A stretch of 64,000 nt of DNA, from NCBI RefSeq assembly GCF_018381315.1, contig NZ_JAGZSD010000005.1, positions 186,001 through 250,000 on the forward strand, given 5' to 3'. Below, piece after piece: positions 25,247 to 33,250 of this stretch. The translations under genes were made by a program, and so were the position numbers. This DNA is from Anaerostipes sp. GTDB taxonomy: Bacteria > Bacillota > Clostridia > Lachnospirales > Lachnospiraceae. Below the pieces are notes generated by a model, which was given only the letters and a program-made list of their open reading frames with translations, was not told where the DNA came from and made no database searches. The stretch's first letter is position 1. Each line of letters opens with the position of its first letter.

Positions 25247-26794
25247 TCAACCCCTCCTCATTAAATATAATTCATACAGGATGAATCTCAGCGCTTTTTT
25301 TATCATTATCAAAATATCCGGAATATGAGGGCCTAAGCTTACAGCCAGAGCTAAAATACTGATAATAAGTGCCCAGCTGTTCCATCTGAATCCTTGGTTA
25401 ATACTTGCAGCCTCATATGCAATATTCATCTGATCCATCAGCATTTGCTTTTCTTTATCAATATACAATGCCTCTGCTATCATATCATAAAGCTCTATCC
25501 CCTGTTCCTGGGATGTAACCTCAAAAAACTGCAGCTGATTCTGAAAAGCAATATAGTCTTCCTGTAAATTTGTCAGCTTTCTTGTTGCTTTGAAATGCAG
25601 AATAAATTTATGTCTTTTTAATTCGTTTGTAAAAGAGGCTATTTTCCGCTGAAACGATATGATTGAACTTCTCTGAGCAAGACAAAGCGTAACCATTTCT
25701 GTATAAATAATTAAAAACGGATTAATAACTGATCGATCTATTTTATGGTCAGATGTTGTAAGACAGAAAAATGAATGGTGGGTTACTCCATAAGCCGTCC
25801 CATACGAAAGCCAACGATCATACAGCTGTTTCTTTAAAATCTCATCTCTCATTCTCTCTGTAGGACATGAAATCTGATTATGACAATCTACAAAAATCAA
25901 TTCATACAAATTCTGTCTAAACTGATCACAGCCTTTTGGATAGGTCCCTTCATTATCACTGCCGCAGACATTTTCTTTTTGAAGACATTTGGCAAAATAA
26001 TCATCTCGCACCAGGCATGTTACATACATTCTATCATCTAATGCCGTAGCAAGATACCACTTCGTACTTGATTCAGATTTATTATCTGTAAATTTCTTTT
26101 CAGGCATTTTATAATTCAGTATATCAAGTATAAAAGATGCGATACAATTATAATTTGCATATTTTTGTTCGTGCAGAATCGTATGTGTTTTTCCAAACTT
26201 TTCTTTGAGATCAAAACTAAACGTTCCGATATTGCCAATAGATACAGAAAGAAAATCCGCACATAGCTCTGAGTCCAAAAATGGAGCTGTAATTCTTCTT
26301 CCATATTCGTTTATATCTTTTACTGCTTCAACGGAACAATACTTTCTATTTTCACATTCAAAGATCAAAATTCCAATGCCGGTATTAAAAATTTTCAACT
26401 TAATGGAGTACAAATCCAGTTTATATTCTTTTTCCAGAATCTTTTTATCACGTTCTACCGCTTTTTTTATCGTATAGCACGCCTGCTCCCTCACTTCTTT
26501 TGTACAGAACTGATAATTATGTACCACATCTGAATCATTCCCAAAAACAGCTTGACAGACAGGGGTATGAAAATATTGATATGTCTGATACAGCCACATA
26601 CGGCTCTGTTCATCTTGTAAAACAGCTGTTGTATTTACATTTGAAAAATCTTTAATATCGGTCTTGTCCCAGTAATTACTGCTGTCAAAATAGGAAATGA
26701 TGTCTTCTTGCTGTACTTTTCTTTCTTCTGTTCCTTCCCATATAAACGGAAAGTAAAATGTATGATAGCTGTATACTTCTTCTTTATGGCCCAT
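25247..26794 (-). CDS. CorA-like CRISPR-associated membrane effector
   Basis: A 515-residue protein with a large soluble region and a C-terminal membrane part. A long helical stretch (about 395-465) contains TNLQEDYIAFQNQLQFFEV and TSQEQGIELYDMIAEAL, followed by a clear membrane segment (WALIISILALAVSLGPHI) and a second weaker hydrophobic stretch ending LYELYLMRRG. This matches the architecture of CorA-family proteins found in type III-B loci; the GMN motif of classical magnesium CorA is not seen. The last gene of the Cmr set precedes it by 12 bp. The expected role is a membrane effector opened by a nucleotide signal from Cas10. Assignment rests on architecture and context. Confidence 0.72.
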   Translation of the reverse strand: MGHKEEVYSYHTFYFPFIWEGTEERKVQQEDIISYFDSSNYWDKTDIKDFSNVNTTAVLQDEQSRMWLYQTYQYFHTPVCQAVFGNDSDVVHNYQFCTKEVREQACYTIKKAVERDKKILEKEYKLDLYSIKLKIFNTGIGILIFECENRKYCSVEAVKDINEYGRRITAPFLDSELCADFLSVSIGNIGTFSFDLKEKFGKTHTILHEQKYANYNCIASFILDILNYKMPEKKFTDNKSESSTKWYLATALDDRMYVTCLVRDDYFAKCLQKENVCGSDNEGTYPKGCDQFRQNLYELIFVDCHNQISCPTERMRDEILKKQLYDRWLSYGTAYGVTHHSFFCLTTSDHKIDRSVINPFLIIYTEMVTLCLAQRSSIISFQRKIASFTNELKRHKFILHFKATRKLTNLQEDYIAFQNQLQFFEVTSQEQGIELYDMIAEALYIDKEKQMLMDQMNIAYEAASINQGFRWNSWALIISILALAVSLGPHIPDILIMIKKALRFILYELYLMRRG

Positions 26795-26806
26795 ATATAC
26801 CTCATT

Positions 26807-27703
26807 TTATGCTCTTATTATAATTCCGTTTCCTAACTGCAGATCACCTTTTTTATTTTTTTTCACTTTCCCCTCAAAAAGCTTTTTACGGTTTTGTTCT
26901 TCCTTTGTTTTTTTAGAATTATCTAAAGATGGCGGTTCCACAATCCCGTAACCAAGATTAGTTTTTGCCCCAATACCTAATTCACATAGGAGATTCTGGT
27001 ATAACTCCTTTCTATTTCTCTCAGAATTCTTGATTTTTCCATTCCCGCTGATCCGAATTCTAAATTCAAAAATAACATCAGGTCGCACTTTCAGCATTGT
27101 TGTAACCGCCTCCGGAGATTTAAAAATACTTTCTGCCGGATTTTTCTTATCAATATGAGGTGTAATATTATCAGTATCGATAAACTTCTGTTCCTTCTGT
27201 TCTGTGCCTACAATATAGGCGTCAAAAAATAGATCTTTTTCTTCAAAATCTTTCTTTGAATCAGGCTCAAATAAATTTTTTTCTAATTTCTGCAGGTTTT
27301 CCTTACTGTTTTCATATTCACCACCCAGCCACTTGCAGATCTCTTCCGGGAATTTTTGAAATGCTGACCGGATTATACCTTTTACCGCAGACCCGGGAAT
27401 ATATGGATAACCCGTAACATAGTCCATAGACATTCCCATTTGAATGTCTTCTTTTTCACCTTTGGTTCCATGTGCATTCCCGATTCCGATCAGCAGGCCA
27501 GGTGCACATGTTTTCAGTCTGAAAGAAACGATATCATCCATTTCCACCAGCTCATCATAACTGCTCACAGTATTCTCAAATTCCGATTGAATCAGCGCAT
27601 TTTTGCAATTTTTCATATGATCTTCAGACTTTGTCTCATCCAGTAAGTATTTATAATATTCCACATCAAACAGATATTGAAGATTACTTCTCTTTTTCAT
27701 CAT
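26807..27703 (-). CDS. cmr6: Type III-B RAMP protein Cmr6
   Basis: A 298-residue Cas7-like RAMP subunit that caps the Cmr backbone. It carries the motif run LLIGIGNAHGTKG, MGMSMDYVTGYPYIPGSAVK and the C-terminal glycine-rich LCELGIGAKTNLGYG typical of Cmr6. AGGAGATA precedes ATGATG at 27703. It overlaps the end of cmr5 by 20 bp and sits 12 bp before the CorA-like gene, which ties the membrane protein to the effector operon. Confidence 0.88.
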   Translation of the reverse strand: MMKKRSNLQYLFDVEYYKYLLDETKSEDHMKNCKNALIQSEFENTVSSYDELVEMDDIVSFRLKTCAPGLLIGIGNAHGTKGEKEDIQMGMSMDYVTGYPYIPGSAVKGIIRSAFQKFPEEICKWLGGEYENSKENLQKLEKNLFEPDSKKDFEEKDLFFDAYIVGTEQKEQKFIDTDNITPHIDKKNPAESIFKSPEAVTTMLKVRPDVIFEFRIRISGNGKIKNSERNRKELYQNLLCELGIGAKTNLGYGIVEPPSLDNSKKTKEEQNRKKLFEGKVKKNKKGDLQLGNGIIIRA

Positions 27704-28136
27704 TATCTCCTATCTCCGTCTCATCTTTTAATGGGTATAAATTCATTGCCAGCTTTAGAGCAATGGCAGCGTTGATAACTTCTTCCTTTAATCTCGCATA
27801 TGTACTATGGTATGCTGCACTTTCACAGCCCTGCAGTTCATTCTTTATATACGCATAAAGAGATTGATTGGCGTCATTTATATCTTTTTGCCTATTAATA
27901 ATCTTATAAATAGCTTTTAACAGCTTTGTCCGGTCTACCGCAGCATTACCCTTATCATTGTAGAATGCCACTGCAGATATAAGACTTCCCATGGAAATAG
28001 ATGCTCCAAATGCTGCAATTTGAGATTTGTAACCCTTCAAAATCACTTTTTCCCCGCCGTCTTCTTTGACAATCCCCGCTTCATCCAGAATATCAAAAGC
28101 ATAGGAAATCTCCTGATCTATAATTCGCTTATTCAC
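27684..28136 (-). CDS. cmr5: Type III-B small subunit Cmr5
   Basis: A 150-residue mostly helical protein (Cas11 class) that lines the inner face of the Cmr complex. Recognisable features are KGYKSQIAAFGASISMGSLI, a helix with AFYNDKGNAAVDRTKLLKAI and the C-terminal EEVINAAIALKLAMNLYP. The start is a GTG overlapping the end of cmr4 by eight bases, after AGGGGGGATC. It is slightly longer than many Cmr5 proteins, with an acidic tail. Confidence 0.85.
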   Translation of the reverse strand: MNKRIIDQEISYAFDILDEAGIVKEDGGEKVILKGYKSQIAAFGASISMGSLISAVAFYNDKGNAAVDRTKLLKAIYKIINRQKDINDANQSLYAYIKNELQGCESAAYHSTYARLKEEVINAAIALKLAMNLYPLKDETEIGDNDEKEK

Positions 28137-28932
28137 TTAGATCCCCCCTCAAACGTAAAACTTTAGTATATCCGTATCCTATGGAGGCATTTCCTCCAAA
28201 CTGTACAATCTTCCCATCTATTGCTGAGTTAAATGTTTCAAAATATTCAGAGTCATCCGGATATAATACCGTTAAATAAAACAAGCTTTCATGGGGTACG
28301 ATCTGTTCATACCAAAGATTCTTAGACTTCCCGTTTTTCAGACAATTCCTTGCAAGTACCGGAAGATCAATATTTCGAAAGTTAGATGCAGAAGTAACAG
28401 CAAGATTCGTACGAAGTCCAAGTTCAGATGATAACACAGGCATATCATGCGACTCTTCAGCAGAATATCCTTCTATTTCTTTTATTTTAGATTCCTTGCC
28501 TACAATAAATCTCTCACCCTCCACATCTGTTTTTAATGTGACTAATTCATCCTTATTAAATCCAAATGTCTCTAGATGTTCCGCAAAAGATTGAAGAATT
28601 TCATTTGTCGTCACCATGGCAAAGGATACATCACCGTCCGACACTCTCATAGGCCTTGCCAGCATCTGTGCCTCCAGAAATTTAAAATTTCCTTCTTTTA
28701 CTTCTGTCCCGCCATATTCGTTGCCAAATATAAATTCGATTGTATTTTTATTTATGCTTTTTTGTGTTTTAAAGTATTGTAGTATCGAGCCTTTTACTCC
28801 GGAGGAATAGATGGCCGGATTCCCCGTAACCACATCCTTTTCAACCTCATTATCTATAATATTGTAACTTTCTTCTCCATTTCCAACATGCATATTGGTC
28901 AAACATTTTAATAAATATACCGCTGCCTTCAT
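28129..28932 (-). CDS. cmr4: Type III-B backbone RNase Cmr4
   Basis: A 267-residue Cas7-family backbone subunit that cleaves target RNA at 6-nt intervals. The N-terminus reads LLKCLTNMHVGNGEESYN and is followed by Asp27 in IIDNEVEKDVVTGNPA, which corresponds to the catalytic Asp of characterised Cmr4 proteins. The RAMP segment AIYSSGVKGSILQYF follows, and GGNASIGYGYTKVLRL is the C-terminal glycine-rich loop. With the acidic residue retained, sequence-specific RNA cleavage is expected. GAGGATGAGAA precedes the ATG. Confidence 0.9.
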   Translation of the reverse strand: MKAAVYLLKCLTNMHVGNGEESYNIIDNEVEKDVVTGNPAIYSSGVKGSILQYFKTQKSINKNTIEFIFGNEYGGTEVKEGNFKFLEAQMLARPMRVSDGDVSFAMVTTNEILQSFAEHLETFGFNKDELVTLKTDVEGERFIVGKESKIKEIEGYSAEESHDMPVLSSELGLRTNLAVTSASNFRNIDLPVLARNCLKNGKSKNLWYEQIVPHESLFYLTVLYPDDSEYFETFNSAIDGKIVQFGGNASIGYGYTKVLRLRGDLSE

Positions 28933-28945
28933 TTCTCATCCTCCT

Positions 28946-30049
28946 CTATAAACAATAGTTATAACCAGCCGCCTGCAGATTGGACTGCCGGATCATTTTA
29001 AACAAATCTTTTTTATGATCTGTGTAAATAATACTTCCGGCAGAAATCATTCTGAATAAAGCCTCATCTTTCTTAAACCGTTTATTGTACGATAACATTT
29101 TATCAGTGTTTGTACTGAGGCCCCGATATTCCACCGTTTCAATCACAGAAAAGTTTTGCAGATCCTTAAACTTCTCTTTATAATTTGATACATAGGAATC
29201 TGACAAGAAGTAAATAAGGTGGTCTAAATCTACATTTCCCTTTTTAAATATTTTTTTCATCTGCAAATGCTCCAGTACATTTTCATAGCTATCAGAAATC
29301 ATTTGAAAGTGTACTTGAAACAAAGACTTTCCCTGTCCGATATAAGCTAACCTGCTTTCATCCTCCTTCCAGATATCCTCTTCTGTTTTCACAAAAACCC
29401 CAAATGAATAGTCGTTCATTTTCGTCTGCTTTAAATATTTATAATCTTTTTTAAAGAATCCCGAATTATCAGTTCCAACTTTCGTTCCTGACTCTGTTTT
29501 TTTGATTCCAACTCTTGAATCCGTTCCGAATATCATATCCCTTGATATTCTTCTGCCGGACTCCACATCTATAAAATCATCCGTCACACCTTTCTTCACA
29601 TCAAAGACAGGAATTCTCATTTCCCCTTCCTCTGTTTCATAAAATGATTCTGACAATTCCCATGGGGAATAGAATTCTTCCCCATTTTTATGGTTTTTCG
29701 GCATCGGCATATAAATTGATGCCTTTCTTTCATCGTTCTTGCATTGATTATATATAAAGATTGGTGAGATTCCCTTGATTGATCCATACTCTTCCGGAGG
29801 GTTTTCAATAGAAAAACTTCTTCTTCCAACTGCCTTCTCATTTGCTCTCTTTTCTTCCACTGAATAGTCAAAATCAGATTTTATATGCTTTAATCCCAGA
29901 TACCTTAAAGTTCCCAATATTGTAGACTGAGACGGAACTTCTTTGGACTCAGCATAATATCTGATATTTCCGGTATCAAACCCAAAGGATCTTTCATTCC
30001 CTAAAAAGTAAGGCTCCAGCGGCTTGAATAATACCCTATATGTAGCCAT
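28946..30049 (-). CDS. cmr3: Type III-B RAMP protein Cmr3
   Basis: A 367-residue Cas5-like subunit that binds the crRNA 5' handle and partners Cas10. The N-terminus RVLFKPLEPYFLGNERSFGF and SQSTILGTLRYLGLKHIKS are typical of Cmr3, as is the region SIKGISPIFIYNQ. A C-terminal domain covers the last 110 residues. Its ATG overlaps the cas10 stop codon (TAATG), so translation is coupled. Confidence 0.88.
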   Translation of the reverse strand: MATYRVLFKPLEPYFLGNERSFGFDTGNIRYYAESKEVPSQSTILGTLRYLGLKHIKSDFDYSVEEKRANEKAVGRRSFSIENPPEEYGSIKGISPIFIYNQCKNDERKASIYMPMPKNHKNGEEFYSPWELSESFYETEEGEMRIPVFDVKKGVTDDFIDVESGRRISRDMIFGTDSRVGIKKTESGTKVGTDNSGFFKKDYKYLKQTKMNDYSFGVFVKTEEDIWKEDESRLAYIGQGKSLFQVHFQMISDSYENVLEHLQMKKIFKKGNVDLDHLIYFLSDSYVSNYKEKFKDLQNFSVIETVEYRGLSTNTDKMLSYNKRFKKDEALFRMISAGSIIYTDHKKDLFKMIRQSNLQAAGYNYCL

Positions 30050-31698
30050 TATGCATCACCTCTCTCTTCCTGATAAAATTTCATAATTCGGATCATCGTT
30101 TCCAGGCACGCCAAGGAGTCTGTCCTGTCTTTATTTAAACATTGAATTTCTTTCTGTTTTTCCAGCATGAAAAATAAACCAGTTACATCTCTTATATACT
30201 TTCTTTCCTCTTTCAGAGAAGTATCCTCACTGTCATCATTTTCGTTAAAAATATTGTGATGCCGATTTGAAAACAGATTCTCCACCAGGTTCTGAACAAT
30301 ATGATTTTCATATTCCGGTGCTGCTTCTTGTTTTAATAATGCTTCTTTTATTTCTTTTTCATGCAGGCCAAATTTCTGCATCAATGACCGCAGAAAATTA
30401 TCATCAAGCTGCCAAATCTCATCAAACAGCCTCAGCATTTGCTGATACGTTTCATTGTTTGAAAATTTCAAAACATGAATGCCATTTTTCTGCCCTGAAT
30501 GTTTCATCAACTCCACAACCAGTCCGTTCTTTTCACCATCTTTTGCTCTGCTCAACAGCATAAATGCTCTTTTCAGACTCTCATACAGAGGATAACTTTC
30601 GTGATGAATCGCAACTCCGAACGAAACAGACAGTGGATTTTCATCCTCTTTTATCAAATACTTATCAAATTCCTGTTCAAATACGCCTTCCAGCTTTTGT
30701 ACTAACTGAAAAATGCTCCTTTTTTCGTTCTCCAGAGGTGCTAAAAACAAAAGATCATCTCCGCCGGCATAGATTGTAACACCGCCATATTCATGAATTG
30801 CCGCCGCTGCTTTTTTTGAATAACGAAAGCATGTCTTTGAAAATTCACGAATAGCATCATGATTATTTTTTTCTTCTGAAAAATCCCCTATTGATTTTAA
30901 AATCTTTGTCAAATTATCTCCATCAGACTGTACAAATGCATAATATTGGTATTTCTTTTTATTGGTCTTTTCCTTTTTCTCTGCTGTATTTCCGGCAATG
31001 TCAGAAATATTTTTGATTTTGCCGTCCTCCATCAGCTGCCAACTATCATTCCTGATTATGTCCTTTGCAAGAAAACTGGATTTCATATAAAAATTTTTTC
31101 CTTTTGATTCGTCATTTTCTTCCGGGGTCTCCTGATTCAACGCTTCCTGATTTACAAGCATTTTTAAAATATAATTTTTTTCTTCTTTGGTATTCACTGT
31201 TTTCATTAATTCCAGGGAATCCAACAGCGGCCCCAGCACAAGAATTGGATTATCATTTTCTTCTACAGAAGCTTTCACTGCGTGGATCTGCAGATAATTA
31301 CGCATAAAGTCCCGATACTTTTCATATTCTTCATCCTGTCTGCCTTTGCCGGCAAGATCAGCATAAAATTCGTCTGCTATCTTATCTTTTATCCATGAAA
31401 TTGCAGCTTTTACAGTATCCATTTCATTTGTTCCTGCCCGAAAAATAATCCGGTCGTGGAAAAGTCCAACTCCCTGCGCTTCTTTTATTATTTGTTCTGT
31501 TTCCTGGTCAAGGGCAGGACAGACAAACTCTTTCTCCTCAATCCCCTCATCAATTAATTTTTCTGCTAAATTTTTTGCAATATAAGAAAACAGATAACTA
31601 GCTCCCCAAAGCCCGGCCGGCGATGATGATAATAGCAGTGTATCTACAATCGGACCGATTGTAATTCCTATGTAATCTGATTTACCTTCATTCTTCAT
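30049..31698 (-). CDS. cas10: Cas10 (Cmr2), HD-less, with GGDD cyclase motif
   Basis: A 549-residue type III large subunit, short for the family. It starts directly with a Palm/ferredoxin-like domain (YIGITIGPIVDTLLLSSSPA, then GLWGASYLFSYIA) and has no N-terminal HD nuclease domain. The second Palm holds FVQSDGDNLTKILKSI and the cyclase motif YAGGDDLLFLAPL (Gly312-Asp315). Target-activated nucleotide synthesis is therefore expected but single-strand DNA cleavage is not. Comparable Cmr complexes make cyclic oligoadenylate or, in Bacteroides fragilis, a SAM-AMP conjugate. GAGGAG precedes the ATG. It follows cmr1 by 17 bp. Confidence 0.92.
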   Translation of the reverse strand: MKNEGKSDYIGITIGPIVDTLLLSSSPAGLWGASYLFSYIAKNLAEKLIDEGIEEKEFVCPALDQETEQIIKEAQGVGLFHDRIIFRAGTNEMDTVKAAISWIKDKIADEFYADLAGKGRQDEEYEKYRDFMRNYLQIHAVKASVEENDNPILVLGPLLDSLELMKTVNTKEEKNYILKMLVNQEALNQETPEENDESKGKNFYMKSSFLAKDIIRNDSWQLMEDGKIKNISDIAGNTAEKKEKTNKKKYQYYAFVQSDGDNLTKILKSIGDFSEEKNNHDAIREFSKTCFRYSKKAAAAIHEYGGVTIYAGGDDLLFLAPLENEKRSIFQLVQKLEGVFEQEFDKYLIKEDENPLSVSFGVAIHHESYPLYESLKRAFMLLSRAKDGEKNGLVVELMKHSGQKNGIHVLKFSNNETYQQMLRLFDEIWQLDDNFLRSLMQKFGLHEKEIKEALLKQEAAPEYENHIVQNLVENLFSNRHHNIFNENDDSEDTSLKEERKYIRDVTGLFFMLEKQKEIQCLNKDRTDSLACLETMIRIMKFYQEERGDA

Positions 31699-31715
31699 CT
31701 TCTTTTCTCCTCATA

Positions 31716-32876
31716 TTAGTTGATTTTCTCCAATCCATATTTATTTCTATTTAGAATGTATGAATCCAGCATATTCGTAATATCGTAACTTTTCGATCCG
31801 GGTATTTTAGCAGTAAATTTCTTACTTGTAGAATATTCAAAAACAATATCCAGGGAATTGGATTTTTCTTGAAGTTTATGGACAGCTTCTAAATCAAATA
31901 ATAAGAATACAGTTTTAAAATCAACTGCTGGAATAAACCTCATCGGTGAGGCAAATCTGAAGTTCTTTTGCTCTTCTCCGTTTTCATATACTTTTATTTT
32001 AAATTCTTTCTTGTTTGATGACTGATAGTGATCAGCAAACCCCAGCAAACCTCTAATATACCAAATTTTCTCTTTATTTTTCAAATCAATGTTCTTTAAG
32101 GTCAGGTACATAGCATTTTTTTCATGAATGACAGAACTCCTGTCCGGATATGAATAATCATTAAGCATAAAAGATCCACTGTTTTTCTCTCCACTTTTTA
32201 TGTCGCGATTGAAATCTTTAATTTTTTTTAAACATTGTTCATAAGTGCCTCCAATTTTATTTAATTTATATAACTGAATTCTTTTGTTATCTCTTTTATT
32301 AAATGTATTTATATATTTCTCAATTAACTGTCTTTGCTTTTCTACCGTTGTCTCCTCTTGATCTACAAAAAAATATCCATAACCCTTATCCTGTCTAAAG
32401 CCAAAAGTTGTCCCCGATATGAACTCTGGAAAAATATCTTTGACCAGTTCTTTTAACTCTTTATTTTTGCATAATACTTCTACAATTATTTGACCATAGT
32501 ATGAATTAAATCTAGGGTCAGATCCTGTCCAAAAATATGCTCCTATTGCCGAGGTTGAATTCACCGTTTTTTTATAAGATCTTATTGTTGACTGGTCTAT
32601 GCCCGTTTTAATTCTCAATTTATAATCATACGCAAGAAGCATCCCTTTCTCCGTGTCGCCTTCTGATAAAAACCAGTCTTTATCGCCGTATGACAGCCAC
32701 TCCTGTTTGATCTCAATCTCATTCTTTTTTATATACTTACTTATATATCTATCCAATTTCGGTTTCATCTCTGTGGCCCGGATAGAGTTTCCCGTCTCAT
32801 TTTTAAAATGAATTAATGGAGTCAGCTGAGACAGCTTAAATTCCAGCATACAGCTTCCTAAAATTTTTTTATTCAT
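31716..32876 (-). CDS. cmr1: Type III-B RAMP protein Cmr1
   Basis: A 386-residue Cas7-like protein that forms one end of the Cmr backbone. The core near the N-terminus reads LEFKLSQLTPLIHFKNE, then NSIRATEMKPKLDRYISKYI, with a glycine-rich SGTTFGFRQDKGYGYFF near residue 190. The frame is open to 32921, but AAGGAGG lies before the ATG at 32876, which is the likely start. It is the first gene of the type III-B operon and is separated from the array by a hairpin at 32907-32938. Cmr1 is the least conserved subunit; position supports the call. Confidence 0.78.
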   Translation of the reverse strand: MNKKILGSCMLEFKLSQLTPLIHFKNETGNSIRATEMKPKLDRYISKYIKKNEIEIKQEWLSYGDKDWFLSEGDTEKGMLLAYDYKLRIKTGIDQSTIRSYKKTVNSTSAIGAYFWTGSDPRFNSYYGQIIVEVLCKNKELKELVKDIFPEFISGTTFGFRQDKGYGYFFVDQEETTVEKQRQLIEKYINTFNKRDNKRIQLYKLNKIGGTYEQCLKKIKDFNRDIKSGEKNSGSFMLNDYSYPDRSSVIHEKNAMYLTLKNIDLKNKEKIWYIRGLLGFADHYQSSNKKEFKIKVYENGEEQKNFRFASPMRFIPAVDFKTVFLLFDLEAVHKLQEKSNSLDIVFEYSTSKKFTAKIPGSKSYDITNMLDSYILNRNKYGLEKIN

Positions 32877-32906
32877 TGTATAATCCTCCTTATTTTCTAA
32901 AAATAA

Positions 32907-32938
32907 AGACAGAAATTGCATATTTGCAACTTCTGTCT
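32907..32938 (-). terminator. Hairpin between CRISPR array and cmr1
   Basis: On the minus strand AGACAGAAGTTGCA pairs with TGCAATTTCTGTCT (one mismatch) around AATA and is followed by TTATTTTTAG. It has the form of an intrinsic terminator and ends 13 bp before the cmr1 Shine-Dalgarno. It could end pre-crRNA transcription or attenuate entry into the cmr operon. Confidence 0.65.
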
Positions 32939-32944
32939 AATTAT

Positions 32945-33250
32945 TTTTATACAAAACCCACCTATAAGAACAGTTATAATTAACCGTTCCCAAAAAATTG
33001 TTATCCTTTTTACTAACTTGTATTTTTACAACTTTATTCCAAAATCTATGTAAAATTTTTTGCATTGTCATATTCATATTTTAATCCAAATCTTTGACCA
33101 TCCTGTTTCTTATTTTACCACAATCGCCCTATTTCCTCAACAAATTCCAACAATATATTCTCAAATAAGATTCGAAATATCTAGGCTACAAAAACGTCCC
33201 TCTACATCAAGTGCTTTTGCTAATCGGTCAACTGTAAACAAATTTCATTT
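32945..33250 (-). other. AT-rich spacer region with one decayed CRISPR repeat
   Basis: This stretch between the array end and cmr1 has no gene. Positions 33196-33225 match the array repeat at about 20 of 30 positions, the best match being ACATCAAGTGCTTTTGCTAA. It lies 25 bp from the last recognisable repeat and looks like a decayed older repeat. No convincing cmr promoter was found. Confidence 0.4.
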
